Source of the DNA: Acetobacter farinalis
Lineage (GTDB): Bacteria; Pseudomonadota; Alphaproteobacteria; Acetobacterales; Acetobacteraceae
Length of the DNA: 64,000 bases
Direction: 5' to 3'
Assembly (NCBI RefSeq): GCF_011516935.1
Contig: NZ_WOTF01000001.1
Span: 62,001 to 126,000, forward strand
In this document: positions 35,921 through 45,265 of the stretch, one piece after another
Layout: each line of letters opens with the position of its first letter
Position numbering within the stretch: position 1 is the first letter of the stretch
Position numbers and translations under genes: made by a program
The notes under the pieces: model-generated
Seen by the model: only the letters and a program-made list of their open reading frames with translations
Told to the model about the DNA's origin: nothing
Databases searched by the model: none

Positions 35921-37137
35921 GTCGCACACCTCTCCCAAATCCCCTGACGGACGCCCAGACGGATGGTGCTCCGCTGCCACTGATGGCGGTAAGGGACCGG
36001 TTTTCCGAATGGCTCTTTCAGAAGGCTCTGCCGTTCTGGGCTACCACGGGGTGTGATGGCACCCCGCAGGATCTGGCTCTGCTGGGTGCGCAGGAATGCC
36101 TGACACTGGATGGCCAGCCCGCCCTCCCGCCCTTCAAGCGGCTGCGGGTGCAGGCGCGGCAGCTGTTCGCGTTTTCATGGGCGGCGCTGCACGGGTGGGA
36201 GGAGGGAGTCTCCCGCGCTCATGGCATTTTCTGCTTTATGCTGCATGCGCACCGTGAGGACGGGGGGTGGGTTCGCTCGCTCACGCGGGAAGGCGCTGTG
36301 CTGGACAGCACGGCAGACCTGTATGACCTTGCTTTCGTGGTGTTCGCGCTGGCCTGGTATGGTCGGCTGGAAGGTTCCGGGCGGGCGGAAGCACTGGCGC
36401 GTGAAACGCTGGGCTGGGTGCAGCAGCACATGGCCACCCCGGAGGGCGGTTTTCTGAACTGCCTGCCGGATGATGGTTCAGCCCGGCAGCAGAACCCGCA
36501 CATGCATCTGCTGGAAGCCGTGCTGGCTCTGTATGTCACCACAGGGCATGAGGCGGATCTGGCTCTGGCGCATACGCTGTACCGGCTGTTCCGCACCCGT
36601 TTTCTGGACCCTGTTACGGGCACGCTGGGTGAGTTCTTCACCTCGGACTGGCAGCCCGCAGGGGCGGAGGCCGGGCAGTGGGTGGAGCCGGGGCATCATT
36701 TTGAATGGGTCTGGCTGCTGGGTGAATATAGCCGCCTGACCGGGGTGGACACCTCGGAACCCGCCATGCGCCTGTACAGCTTTGCCACCCGCTTTGGCAT
36801 GGTGCCGGAAACGGGCCGGGTGCGTGATGTGCTGACACGGAGCGGCTCCGTGCTGCGTGGTGGCTCCCGCCTGTGGGTGCAGGGGGAAGCCCTGCGCGGC
36901 GTGCTGTGTCAGGACAGGCGGGACAGCCGGGGGCTGGCCGTGCGGCTGGCGGAAAACCTGCTGGACTGCTATTTTACGGGCTGCCCGGCGGGGACATGGG
37001 TGGATCAGCTTGATGCCAGCGGTGCGCCCATGGTGACAAAAATTCCCACCAGCTCGCTCTACCATATCATTACGGCGTTTGATTCGCTGGATCAGGCGGC
37101 GCGGCAGGCGGGCAGGCCGCCGGTGCAAAAGCTTTAG
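35917..37137 (+). CDS. AGE-family sugar epimerase/isomerase
   Basis: The 406-residue product is an (alpha/alpha)6-barrel of the N-acylglucosamine 2-epimerase / mannose isomerase family, with Arg in RLRVQARQLFAFSWA and catalytic His in PHMHLLEA and EPGHHFEW. In many bacteria the enzyme interconverts mannose and fructose or related sugars. Its ATG overlaps hldE by four bases, so it is translated with it. A role in LPS-core or other sugar supply is plausible but not shown. Confidence 0.88.
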   Translation: MSRTPLPNPLTDAQTDGAPLPLMAVRDRFSEWLFQKALPFWATTGCDGTPQDLALLGAQECLTLDGQPALPPFKRLRVQARQLFAFSWAALHGWEEGVSRAHGIFCFMLHAHREDGGWVRSLTREGAVLDSTADLYDLAFVVFALAWYGRLEGSGRAEALARETLGWVQQHMATPEGGFLNCLPDDGSARQQNPHMHLLEAVLALYVTTGHEADLALAHTLYRLFRTRFLDPVTGTLGEFFTSDWQPAGAEAGQWVEPGHHFEWVWLLGEYSRLTGVDTSEPAMRLYSFATRFGMVPETGRVRDVLTRSGSVLRGGSRLWVQGEALRGVLCQDRRDSRGLAVRLAENLLDCYFTGCPAGTWVDQLDASGAPMVTKIPTSSLYHIITAFDSLDQAARQAGRPPVQKL

Positions 37138-37211
37138 GTGCGGCAGCACCCTTGCGGCCTCTTTCCCTGCGTTGCTCGGGCTCGGGGCTTGCAGAGGTGC
37201 GGGGCCGCCCG

Positions 37212-37250
37212 GCGCGGCGTGAAGGCCGCGCAGACTTTCGGGCGAAAGTC
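37212..37250 (+). repeat. Two tandem perfect hairpins before dnaB
   Basis: GCGCGGC (37212-37218) pairs with GCCGCGC (37225-37231). Immediately after, GACTTTC (37233-37239) pairs with GAAAGTC (37244-37250) across the tetraloop GGGC. They fill the space between the sugar-epimerase stop and dnaB. No T-run follows, so they may end or stabilise the upstream transcript or shape the dnaB leader. Confidence 0.65.
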
Positions 37251-37294
37251 GGAAGACGTGTGTGCAAAGACCTGTTAGAACCAACGGCGTGAGC

Positions 37295-38809
37295 ATGACC
37301 CAGACCCAACCCAAGCGGCAGGAAGAAGAAACGCTTCTGTCGCTCTCCCTTCGCCATCCTCCTGCCAACCTTGAAGCGGAGCAGGCGCTTCTGGGCGCGT
37401 TGCTGACAAACAACCGCGCCTATGACCGGGTTTCAGATTTTCTGACCGGCGCGCATTTTGCCAATCAGGTCAATGGCCGGATTTATGATGCCATTGCCCG
37501 CCGGATTGAAAACGGCCAGCTTGCGGACCCCGTGACCCTGCGGGCCGAGCTGGAAAATTCCGGCATGCTGAATGATGTGGGCGGCATGGCCTATCTGGCC
37601 AAACTGCTGACAGCCATGGTGGGCATTATCAACGCCGGGGATTACGGCCGCGCCATTCATGATGCGTGGATACGCCGCCAGTTGATTGATATTGGTGAGA
37701 ACGTGGTGAACAGCGCCTTTGGCGCCACGTCTGACCTCTCCGGCCCGGATCAGATTGCCGCGGGGGAAGAGGCCCTGTTCCGGCTGGCTACGGAAAAGGG
37801 GCAGGATGGCGGCTTTGTGGTGTTTGACCGCGCCCTGACAGATGCCATCAAGACTGCCGAGCAGGCGTTCCGGCGCGAAGGGCATGTATCCGGCCTGACC
37901 TCCGGCCTGCGGGATCTGGACAAGAAAACCGGTGGCCTGCACCCGTCTGACCTCATGATTCTGGCAGGGCGTCCGGCCATGGGGAAAACCGCGCTGGCCA
38001 CCAAAATTGCCTTCTCCGCCGCCCGTGCGCTGATGATTGAGGCGGAAGAGAAGGGACCAGGCGTGGAGCCGACCGGGACAGTGGCCATTTTCTCTCTGGA
38101 AATGTCCGCCGAACAGCTTGCAACCCGTATCCTCTCCGAACAGGCTGAGGTTTCGGGTGAAAAAATCCGCCGTGGTGACATTGGCCAGAAAGAGTTTGAC
38201 CGCTTTGTGCGTGTCAGCCGTGAACTGTCCCGCCTGCCTCTGGTGATTGATGATACGCCTGCCATCTCCCTGTCCGCCATGCGCACCCGCTGCCGCCGCC
38301 TCAAGCGGACGCGCGGGCTGAGCCTTGTGGTGGTGGATTACCTCCAGCTGATGCGCCCCTCCGTCGGCACCCGCCCGGAAAGCCGCGTTCTGGAAATCTC
38401 CATGATTACACAGGGGTTAAAGGCAATTGCGAAGGAGCTGGAGGTGCCGGTTATCGCACTCTCCCAGCTCTCCCGTCAGGTGGAAAGCCGCGAAGACAAA
38501 CGCCCGATGCTCTCGGATCTACGTGAATCCGGCTCGATCGAGCAGGACGCGGATTCCGTGATGTTTGTGTATCGTGACGAATATTACCTCCAGCAGCGTA
38601 TGCCCAAGGAAACAGCGTTTGATTCCATGGACAAATATTCTGCTGCGCTGGATGACTGGCAGCGCAAGATGGGCCTTGTGCATAACAAGGCGGAACTTAT
38701 TCTGGAAAAACAGCGTCACGGCCCCACCGGCGTCGTGCATCTGTTCTTTGAAGGTGAATACACACGCTTTGCCGATCTGGACACGCTGCATGAAGACCAG
38801 CTTCACTGA
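37295..38809 (+). CDS. dnaB: Replicative DNA helicase DnaB
   Basis: DnaB is the hexameric 5'-3' helicase at the replication fork. The 504-residue product has an N-terminal domain (about 25-125, PANLEAEQALLGALL) and a RecA-like ATPase: Walker A GRPAMGKTALA, Walker B LVVVDYLQLM, then RESGSIEQDADSV. There is no intein. The ATG at 37295 is used, and a GTG six bases upstream is equally possible. A terminator follows. Confidence 0.95.
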   Translation: MTQTQPKRQEEETLLSLSLRHPPANLEAEQALLGALLTNNRAYDRVSDFLTGAHFANQVNGRIYDAIARRIENGQLADPVTLRAELENSGMLNDVGGMAYLAKLLTAMVGIINAGDYGRAIHDAWIRRQLIDIGENVVNSAFGATSDLSGPDQIAAGEEALFRLATEKGQDGGFVVFDRALTDAIKTAEQAFRREGHVSGLTSGLRDLDKKTGGLHPSDLMILAGRPAMGKTALATKIAFSAARALMIEAEEKGPGVEPTGTVAIFSLEMSAEQLATRILSEQAEVSGEKIRRGDIGQKEFDRFVRVSRELSRLPLVIDDTPAISLSAMRTRCRRLKRTRGLSLVVVDYLQLMRPSVGTRPESRVLEISMITQGLKAIAKELEVPVIALSQLSRQVESREDKRPMLSDLRESGSIEQDADSVMFVYRDEYYLQQRMPKETAFDSMDKYSAALDDWQRKMGLVHNKAELILEKQRHGPTGVVHLFFEGEYTRFADLDTLHEDQLH

Positions 38810-38853
38810 ACGCACGCGTGAAGGCTCCCTGTCCTGACAGGGGCCTGACTCCT

Positions 38854-38881
38854 GCCTGATGTGGATCTGATCAGGCTTTTG
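38854..38881 (+). terminator. Intrinsic terminator after dnaB
   Basis: GCCTGAT (38854-38860) pairs with ATCAGGC (38870-38876) over a nine-base loop, followed by TTTT at 38877-38880. It lies 44 bases after the dnaB stop. A smaller CCCTGT/ACAGGG stem precedes it. Confidence 0.7.
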
Positions 38882-39394
38882 TCATATCGTGTGGCGGCGT
38901 GTCGGAAGCTCTAGAGGCATCCGAACATGATCGTGATACGCTTACGGAATTTGCATTTCTCTTGTTCTGTTAAGCATGTTTTTCGAGGGATATCTGTCCT
39001 GAATGCAGGGGCTGCCCTTGTGTTTTCCAATGCGTTCCTGAACCCGTCTGGATCATCACGCCGGTTTGCATAACATCCCTTGTGCGGTGTTCCGATTTAC
39101 AATGTTAAAGAGAATGCCGTTCAGAACGGGGAGATCATCGGTCGGAGAGGCACCATGGCTCTTCGGGAAAAGGTATGCAGAGAGGTAATTTGGTCGTCTT
39201 TCAGGTAGTAAAACCTGTGTATTTTCAGTTTTTTCACTGAGGTAATTCAGGGATTGACATTCTGACCATAATTAATTGTGTCTAAAATGACAAAATAAAG
39301 CAGAATAATTTGTATCTTTCTTGAGACGATGCTGTTAATAGTTTTTAAGAGAACATATGTTACCAAAATTTCTTCCATAAAGAGGAAAGATGCA
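38882..39394. other. Gene-poor 513-base gap before the lipase-like gene
   Basis: No open frame with a ribosome-binding site and recognisable product is present. The left part is of average composition and the right part, from about 39180, becomes AT-rich. A TTGACA box at 39254-39259 is a candidate -35, but no good -10 is 16-18 bases after it. The gap and the next gene look unlike their surroundings in base composition. Confidence 0.6.
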
Positions 39395-40402
39395 ATGGCA
39401 TATACTGATGAACAAGTTAATTTATCTCTCAGCTTCATAACCAGCAACGGAGGGTATCAGACACAACATGATCCTGCCCTGACGTATGAGAAAATTCAAA
39501 AATCCCTGTCACTTTCCCCTGTTACGAAAAATATTTACGATAACATCGTTTTTGGACCGGCAGTTTTAAGAAAATCGCATAATGAGGGGAATTTGGATTA
39601 CGATGATTATATGTTTTTCATTGTTGAGAGCAAAGTCCAGCCAGGATGTTACAAGGTCGCCATCCGTTCCACGACATCCGATCTGAACGCCTTTGAAGAT
39701 ATAGACGTTCTTCAGACATCCCCTTGGAACACCATCGATAGTGTTGCCCCCGATGATGCCCGGATCAGCCACGGCATGATGTTGACCACGACGGACATTA
39801 TTGGCATGACAAGCAATAACCTGCCAGCGGAGGGAAAAACGCTTGCTGGATTTTTCAAGGATATTCTTGAAAGCAGTGCCGAACCTATCACCATAACCGT
39901 GTGCGGTCATAGTATGGCGGGGACACTGGTTCCTCTGATTGGCCTGTATCTGATAACCGAGCTGAATTCAGACAGAGCGACTGTAAACGTATTTTCTGCG
40001 GCAGGAACCACGGCCGGAAATGCTGCTTATGCCGTCTATGCCAAGGAACGTCTGAACTCTCGTCTCACGCGATTGGCAAATGACAAAGATGTTGTCACGA
40101 AAGCGTTCTCCAAGCAGGGGCTTATAGAACTGGCAACCCTCTATGAACCCGACATTGTCGAGTCTATTGTTTTCAAAAGTCTCGCCTATCTTGCCGCAGA
40201 ATTTCTCGGCGTTTACGAATACACGCATACTGCATCTCCACAGGCATTTGATACGCCGATCAACCCCGCCTTTCCGACATACGCGACACAATATCCCTAC
40301 CAGCATGGCACCGCTTATCTCGAACATTTCAATCTGAAAATGGTTGTTCTTGATGAAGCCCCACAAACCGATGAAGATATTGTGATTGTCTCGACGCATT
40401 AG
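39395..40402 (+). CDS. Class-3 lipase-like protein
   Basis: The 335-residue product has the serine-hydrolase elbow VCGHSMAG (about 170-176). ISHGMM lies before it and a segment like FSAAGTTAGNAAYA after it, then an ANDKDVV stretch that fits the catalytic Asp, and a late His in YQHGTAYLEH. The order Ser-Asp-His and these flanking patterns match Lipase_3 (PF01764). No signal peptide is visible. GAGGAAAG precedes the ATG at 39395. The coding sequence is clearly more AT-rich than its neighbours, and no partner genes are adjacent. Substrate is unknown. Confidence 0.72.
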   Translation: MAYTDEQVNLSLSFITSNGGYQTQHDPALTYEKIQKSLSLSPVTKNIYDNIVFGPAVLRKSHNEGNLDYDDYMFFIVESKVQPGCYKVAIRSTTSDLNAFEDIDVLQTSPWNTIDSVAPDDARISHGMMLTTTDIIGMTSNNLPAEGKTLAGFFKDILESSAEPITITVCGHSMAGTLVPLIGLYLITELNSDRATVNVFSAAGTTAGNAAYAVYAKERLNSRLTRLANDKDVVTKAFSKQGLIELATLYEPDIVESIVFKSLAYLAAEFLGVYEYTHTASPQAFDTPINPAFPTYATQYPYQHGTAYLEHFNLKMVVLDEAPQTDEDIVIVSTH

Positions 40403-40409
40403 AAATTCT

Positions 40410-40460
40410 ATTCTATACTGTAGAGCTCTGGAGAATTTTCAGAATTCTACAGTATAGAAT
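40410..40460. terminator. Long stem-loop between convergent genes
   Basis: ATTCTATACTGTAGA (40410-40424) is the exact complement of TCTACAGTATAGAAT (40446-40460). It separates the lipase-like gene from the converging channel gene and probably ends transcription from the lipase side. It is AT-rich, like the gene it follows. Confidence 0.65.
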
Positions 40461-40466
40461 CTTATT

Positions 40467-42923
40467 TTACTTTGAGGTGCTGGTGCTGTTCACCGTCACC
40501 GGAATATGGTTTTTCTGAAAAGCCTGCCACAGGGCGAACAGGGCCTGGCTGCGCACTGTGGCTGTATCCATCCCCACACGGGCGCGGGCGGTGCCGGTCA
40601 TGAGGGCGGAGCCATCCGCAACGGAGGTGATGCTCGCCGTGGGTTCGGGCTGCTCTTCCACATTCTCGCAGGCGGCCAGAGTGCTTGTCATCACATCCAT
40701 GGCTTTTTGCAGGTCCGAGGTAAAGGGCAGTTGCAGCACAATGGTAAAGACCCCCGGCTTTTCCGCTCGTGTGGCATTGCGCACCGCGGAGGTGATGAAC
40801 TGGGAGTTCGGCACGATCATGGTGGAGCCATCAGCCAGTTTGATGTTGGTGGACCGCACGCTGATGCGTGCGACCTCGCCATGTGCGCCGGCAATATCCA
40901 CCACATCGCCAATGGAGACAGGGCGTTCGGCCATCAGGATAATGCCGGAAACAAAGTTCTGCACAATGGACTGCAAGCCAAAACCAATCCCGACGGAAAG
41001 CGCACTGACAACCCATGTCATGCTCTTGACCGTGACCCCCAGCGCGGTGGCCATGCACAGGCCGATGATAATCCAGGTACTGTAGGTCAGAATATTCAGG
41101 ATGGAGGCCTGTGTGCCGATATCCAGCCGTGTGGTGGGGAAAAAACGCTGGCGGAACCAGTTTCTCACCAGACGGATGGCGTAATGGCCCAGAATGGGCA
41201 ATCCGGCGCAGAGCATCATGGCATCGAGCGAGAGGTTGAAGCTGTCTTCCGTTGTTGCGCCCCGCCCGTTGAAAATAGACAGGATACGGTGGCCGACCTG
41301 TGTGGGGTCAAAATCCGCGCCGGAGGTGGCGACAGAGAACGCCACAACCAGCAGAAATACATTGATCAGCCCCGGCACAACCACGCAGGCCTGATTAACC
41401 AGCCGGGCCGGAAGACCAAGTGCGATCATCCGCGCGCCCACGGGCGCGGTGGAGGGAAACACACTGTTGCCCAGTGCCGTGGCCAGCATGGAAATCAGCA
41501 GCAGGCCGGTCATGGTGACAGCCATGACAGAAAGCCATGAGATAATGGCGTAGGCCAGCGGGATATACCCGGTGAACACCGCCGCCCAGCATACAAAGCA
41601 GATGGTGCTGGCGAGTGTTTTCAAGAACGGCACAAGGCTGGTGGAGCTGGGTGGCGCGTTATCCTCCTTTGCAGAGAGGCGGAGCTGGCGCGGAATGGCA
41701 AACAGCAGCGGGCTGACAGCCAGAGTATACAGCCCGTCCATAAGCTGGGTGGGCAGCAGGCCAAGGCTGCTTTTGGTGTCGATATAACGCAGCACCCCGC
41801 GCACGATCAGCGCTCCGGCAAACCAGACGGGAAAGAGCCGAAGGTTGCGCGCCAGTGTGTCCGACATGGGAAAAACGCGCCATTTCGGCCTGCGGGAGAA
41901 CAGGCAGATCCCCATCTCCAGCGCAAAACCGCAGAGCGGGACTTGTGCTGCCACCATTTCAGCCAGAGTGTTGAGGTCATCCGACAGCGCATCATTGTTA
42001 AAACTGATGGCGCTCCATGTGATCTGGAATGCAGCCCCCCATGCCACGATACCAACAAGTGCGCAGAGTACCGCCGCGGTAATGGGGCGGACGCGCCCTG
42101 CGGGCATGAAGCGTGAAACCAGCATGCGCACCGGGGTATGGCAGAGGACATGCAGAGCCAGCAGCACTGCGGAAAGCACCATGGCTCCCAGTGTCAGCAG
42201 CGCATGGCGGCTGGAAAACGCAGCTTTCAGAACCGCGCCGCTCTCCTGCGCCAGTGCGGAAATGCGCGCTTTGTCCTGCGGTGCCGTGGCGGAAAGCTGG
42301 GACCAGAAATTGACCCCGAGCGGAGAGGGGAAGCGCTGGGTCATGGTGGCCTGCTGGATGGCCGTGCCATGCTGGCGGAGTTCCAGCAGCAATTGCTGGG
42401 CTTCAAGCTGGTACAGCCGCAGGCGGGTGATGCGTCCGGTAATATCCCGCAGGCGGGCTGTCAGCACTTTACGCTGCTGGGTGATGGACTCCGGTTCGCT
42501 GGGGTCCGGTTTGCCCAGAATATCCACAAAGCTCTGATAAACACCCTCATATGGCTTGATCTGCGCCAGCAGGGTGTCCGCCTTGGAAGAGACGGCTGTG
42601 GCGCGCCGCAGCAGCGTGGTCAGCGCGTTGCCGTTCTGCGTGACGGAATATTCTTTCTGGCTGTTCAGATAGACGGCGCGGAGTTCATCGCCCATCGCGT
42701 TCAGGGTGTCATCGGACACAAAAAGCGTGATGTCGGTAATCAGTGGGGCGGTGGGGGCCTTGGGGGGTGTTTGTGGGGCAGTGGCGGCAGGTGTGGCCGT
42801 GGCAGAGGGCGTAGCGGCTGTCTCAGCCCCCCACGCCGGAGTGCCTGAGAGCGCAGGGGAGAGCAGCCCCGCAAGAACCATGCACAGAACTGGAAAAAAA
42901 ACGCGGAACGTCTTGCAGGTCAT
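40467..42923 (-). CDS. Large MscS-family mechanosensitive channel
   Basis: The 818-residue product begins with a signal peptide (to about residue 32) and a long periplasmic helical domain (about 55-210, DUF3772-like). About ten hydrophobic segments follow (210-600), and then the MscS core (about 600-810). The core is marked by GIGFGLQSIVQNFVSG, the Gly/Ala pore helix, and RPVSIGDVV. Such large relatives of MscK and YbdG open on membrane tension. Its size and domain order fit the DUF3772/MscS group. It stands alone. Confidence 0.9.
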   Translation of the reverse strand: MTCKTFRVFFPVLCMVLAGLLSPALSGTPAWGAETAATPSATATPAATAPQTPPKAPTAPLITDITLFVSDDTLNAMGDELRAVYLNSQKEYSVTQNGNALTTLLRRATAVSSKADTLLAQIKPYEGVYQSFVDILGKPDPSEPESITQQRKVLTARLRDITGRITRLRLYQLEAQQLLLELRQHGTAIQQATMTQRFPSPLGVNFWSQLSATAPQDKARISALAQESGAVLKAAFSSRHALLTLGAMVLSAVLLALHVLCHTPVRMLVSRFMPAGRVRPITAAVLCALVGIVAWGAAFQITWSAISFNNDALSDDLNTLAEMVAAQVPLCGFALEMGICLFSRRPKWRVFPMSDTLARNLRLFPVWFAGALIVRGVLRYIDTKSSLGLLPTQLMDGLYTLAVSPLLFAIPRQLRLSAKEDNAPPSSTSLVPFLKTLASTICFVCWAAVFTGYIPLAYAIISWLSVMAVTMTGLLLISMLATALGNSVFPSTAPVGARMIALGLPARLVNQACVVVPGLINVFLLVVAFSVATSGADFDPTQVGHRILSIFNGRGATTEDSFNLSLDAMMLCAGLPILGHYAIRLVRNWFRQRFFPTTRLDIGTQASILNILTYSTWIIIGLCMATALGVTVKSMTWVVSALSVGIGFGLQSIVQNFVSGIILMAERPVSIGDVVDIAGAHGEVARISVRSTNIKLADGSTMIVPNSQFITSAVRNATRAEKPGVFTIVLQLPFTSDLQKAMDVMTSTLAACENVEEQPEPTASITSVADGSALMTGTARARVGMDTATVRSQALFALWQAFQKNHIPVTVNSTSTSK

Positions 42924-43046
42924 AAGTCTTCTCTAAACTCCGGCACACGGAACGTGGAGGGTCAACGTGCCAGAGAACCTGGAGGTTGCGAAGAGAAGAC
43001 TGGAGCAGGGCCGGAGAACCCGCCCGGAAGGCCGGGTTTCAGGAGG

Positions 43047-43118
43047 GTTTTCCGGAAGAGTGTCTGGAGCGTTTTCCGGTGTGTGTCCCGGTACGCTTTC
43101 TGGCGGACTTCAGGAAGA
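43047..43118. repeat. Degenerate 24-base tandem repeat
   Basis: GTTTTCCGG at 43047, GTTTTCCGG at 43071 and GCTTTCTGG at 43095 recur at exactly 24-base spacing, with partly similar sequence between. The stretch lies immediately after the stop of the minus-strand lipoprotein gene and overlaps its end by a few bases. Copies diverge from each other, so it is old or weak. Confidence 0.4.
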
Positions 43119-43355
43119 GGATTTCCTGTGGCTTCTCTTCTTGCCGGGCTTGGCATCGGCCTTCTGGGCAACCGGACTGGTGCTTTCAGCCGTGGTGGCC
43201 GTGCTGCTGTCCTGCCGCGTTTCCTGCAGATGGTCCTTGAAACCGTACTTTTCCCACTGTGCCGGCGTGGTCATGTGGCGCGGCTCCTGCTTGCCAAAGA
43301 GCCCGCATGAGCAGAGCGCAAAAGCACATATCACCATCAGAACCGCGTTTTTCAT
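43110..43355 (-). CDS. Small putative lipoprotein
   Basis: The 81-residue product starts MKNAVLMVICAFALCSCG: a basic start, a hydrophobic segment, and a lipobox-like LCSC with Cys at residue 17. The mature part is short, charged and Lys/Ser-rich at the end. It would be a diacylated envelope protein. I know of no function. It is 131 bases downstream of mlaF on the same strand. Confidence 0.7.
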   Translation of the reverse strand: MKNAVLMVICAFALCSCGLFGKQEPRHMTTPAQWEKYGFKDHLQETRQDSSTATTAESTSPVAQKADAKPGKKRSHRKSSS

Positions 43356-43486
43356 GTCTTGTTCCTGTGTTTCAGTCCGGTTCTGCTTCTATCTCATCCG
43401 GCGGGGAGGGGGGCAAGCAGCCGCTTGAAAAAAGCTTCAGAAAAACATGTGCGCCGCCGGAGCGCGGGAGAGAGGCCGGGCCGGGT

Positions 43487-44263
43487 TCAGCGGCGCAGCT
43501 CCATGGTAATGGGGCCTTCACGGCGACCATGGGTGAACTGGTCCACCATCGGGTTCCCGCTGTCCATCAGGGAGCTTCCCGGCCCCTGCCAGATCAACTG
43601 GCCCTTGTAGAGCATGGCGGCTTCATCCCCGATCCGCTGGGCAGAGGCCATGTCATGCGTGATGGCAATGGCGGTGGAGCCAAGCTTTTTCACGCAGTCC
43701 ACAATCAGCCCGTCAATGACAGCCCCCATAATGGGGTCCAGCCCGGTTGTGGGTTCATCAAAAAACAGGATGTCCGGCCGGGCCGCAATGGCGCGGGCAA
43801 GGCCTACACGCTTCTGCATGCCGCCGGAGAGTTCAGAGGGGTAGAGATCCCCCACGGAGGGGTCCAGCCCCACCTGTGCCAGAATGCTGCCTGCGTGGCT
43901 GCGGGCGTCCGTGCGGTTCAGCCGTTTGAGGGCGAGCAGCCCGAAGGTCACGTTTTCCCACACGGGCAGGCTGTCAAACAGCGCGGCGTTCTGGAAGAGC
44001 ATGCCAATTTCGCCGCGCAGGGTTTCCTGCCGCCGGGAAGAGGCGGCCAGAATGTTCTCGCCATCAATTTCAATACTGCCGGAGTCCGGCGTGATCAGCC
44101 CCAGAATGCAGCGCAGGAGCACGGATTTGCCACTGCCGGACCCGCCGATGATCACAAAGGACGTGCCGGGCATGACATCCAGATTGATGCCATCCAGCAC
44201 CTTTTTGGAACCGAAGGATTTGTGCAGATCCCGGATACGGATTTTGGGGGTGGGGCTGGTCAT
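43487..44263 (-). CDS. mlaF: ABC transporter ATP-binding protein MlaF-like
   Basis: The 258-residue ATPase has Walker A GGSGSGKSV, signature LSGGMQKRVG (the Met-Gln form of MlaF and Ttg2A), Walker B ILFFDEPTTGLDP and the H-loop THDM. It would energise phospholipid movement between the membranes. Its ATG overlaps the mlaE stop by four bases, so the pair is translated together. No mlaD, mlaC or mlaB gene follows. Confidence 0.9.
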   Translation of the reverse strand: MTSPTPKIRIRDLHKSFGSKKVLDGINLDVMPGTSFVIIGGSGSGKSVLLRCILGLITPDSGSIEIDGENILAASSRRQETLRGEIGMLFQNAALFDSLPVWENVTFGLLALKRLNRTDARSHAGSILAQVGLDPSVGDLYPSELSGGMQKRVGLARAIAARPDILFFDEPTTGLDPIMGAVIDGLIVDCVKKLGSTAIAITHDMASAQRIGDEAAMLYKGQLIWQGPGSSLMDSGNPMVDQFTHGRREGPITMELRR

Positions 44264-45045
44264 TGTGAGAAGAACAGATCCGTCAGGAGATAATCAAAGG
44301 CCAGCAGCAGGATGGAAGCGGCGACCACGGCGGAGGTTGTGGCGGTGCCAACGCCTTCGGCCCCGCCCTTGCTGTTATAGCCGTAATAGCAGCCCATCAG
44401 CGCGATCAGGAACCCGAACAGCGCGGCCTTGACCAGCCCGACTGTCACATCAATGGCCTTCACGGAATTCAGTGTGGCCGTGATGTAGGCATGCGGGGAA
44501 AAGCCGAGCTTGACCACGGAGACGGTAAAGCCCCCGGCAACACCCAGCACGTCCGCCACCATCACCAGCAGGGGGAGAGCCACAAGGCCCGCCAGAAGGC
44601 GCGGGGTGACCAGATATTTCATGGGGTTGGTGGAAAGGGTGCTGAGCGCATCAATCTGGTCTGTTACCCGCATGGTGCCGATCTGCGCCGCCATGGCCGC
44701 CCCCACGCGGCCCGCAACCATAAGCCCGGCCAGAACCGGCCCAAGCTCACGGGTGACAGCCAGCACCACAATGCCCGCAATGGCGTTCTGCACATGATAC
44801 TGTGCGAACCCGGTGTAGGATTGCAGGGCAATCACGCCGCCGGAGAAAAGGGCTGTCAGCGCCACCACAGGCAGGGAGAAAAACCCGGTTTCCAGAAAAG
44901 AAGACAGGAATACCCGGCCGTAGAACGGGGGTCTGATAAGGTGGGAGAGCCCCGAGAGGGCAAACAGGGTGAGGGAGCCTGCGGCGCGTATCAGGCCGAG
45001 GGTAGTACGGCCCAGTCTGGCCACAAGATCGAGCAACATATCCAT
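44260..45045 (-). CDS. mlaE: MlaE-family phospholipid permease
   Basis: The 261-residue product has the MlaE/YrbE pattern: five to six hydrophobic segments, GYNSKGGAEGVG and the conserved GPVLAGLMVAGRVGAAMAAQ stretch. It works as the permease of the MCE-type lipid ABC system with MlaF. The Met at 45045 lies just before the conserved helix. A Met two codons later is also possible. Confidence 0.9.
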   Translation of the reverse strand: MDMLLDLVARLGRTTLGLIRAAGSLTLFALSGLSHLIRPPFYGRVFLSSFLETGFFSLPVVALTALFSGGVIALQSYTGFAQYHVQNAIAGIVVLAVTRELGPVLAGLMVAGRVGAAMAAQIGTMRVTDQIDALSTLSTNPMKYLVTPRLLAGLVALPLLVMVADVLGVAGGFTVSVVKLGFSPHAYITATLNSVKAIDVTVGLVKAALFGFLIALMGCYYGYNSKGGAEGVGTATTSAVVAASILLLAFDYLLTDLFFSQ

Positions 45046-45265
45046 CCGGTCAGGCGGTCCGGTCCTGTGTTGTGGGTGAATGACAAACAGCCACAAGCCG
45101 TAGCCTGAAGTCCGGGTGCCGTCAAAGGGTGTGTCGTGCCGGAGTGGGTGCGCCTGTGCGGAAGCGTAAAATGCGGTATTGCGGCATCAGCCCGCTAAGG
45201 GCATTGGTGTGTGCCAGTTTTTAAAGTCCATCACATGGATAATGAGTAAGGCAGGAGGGCAGGAA

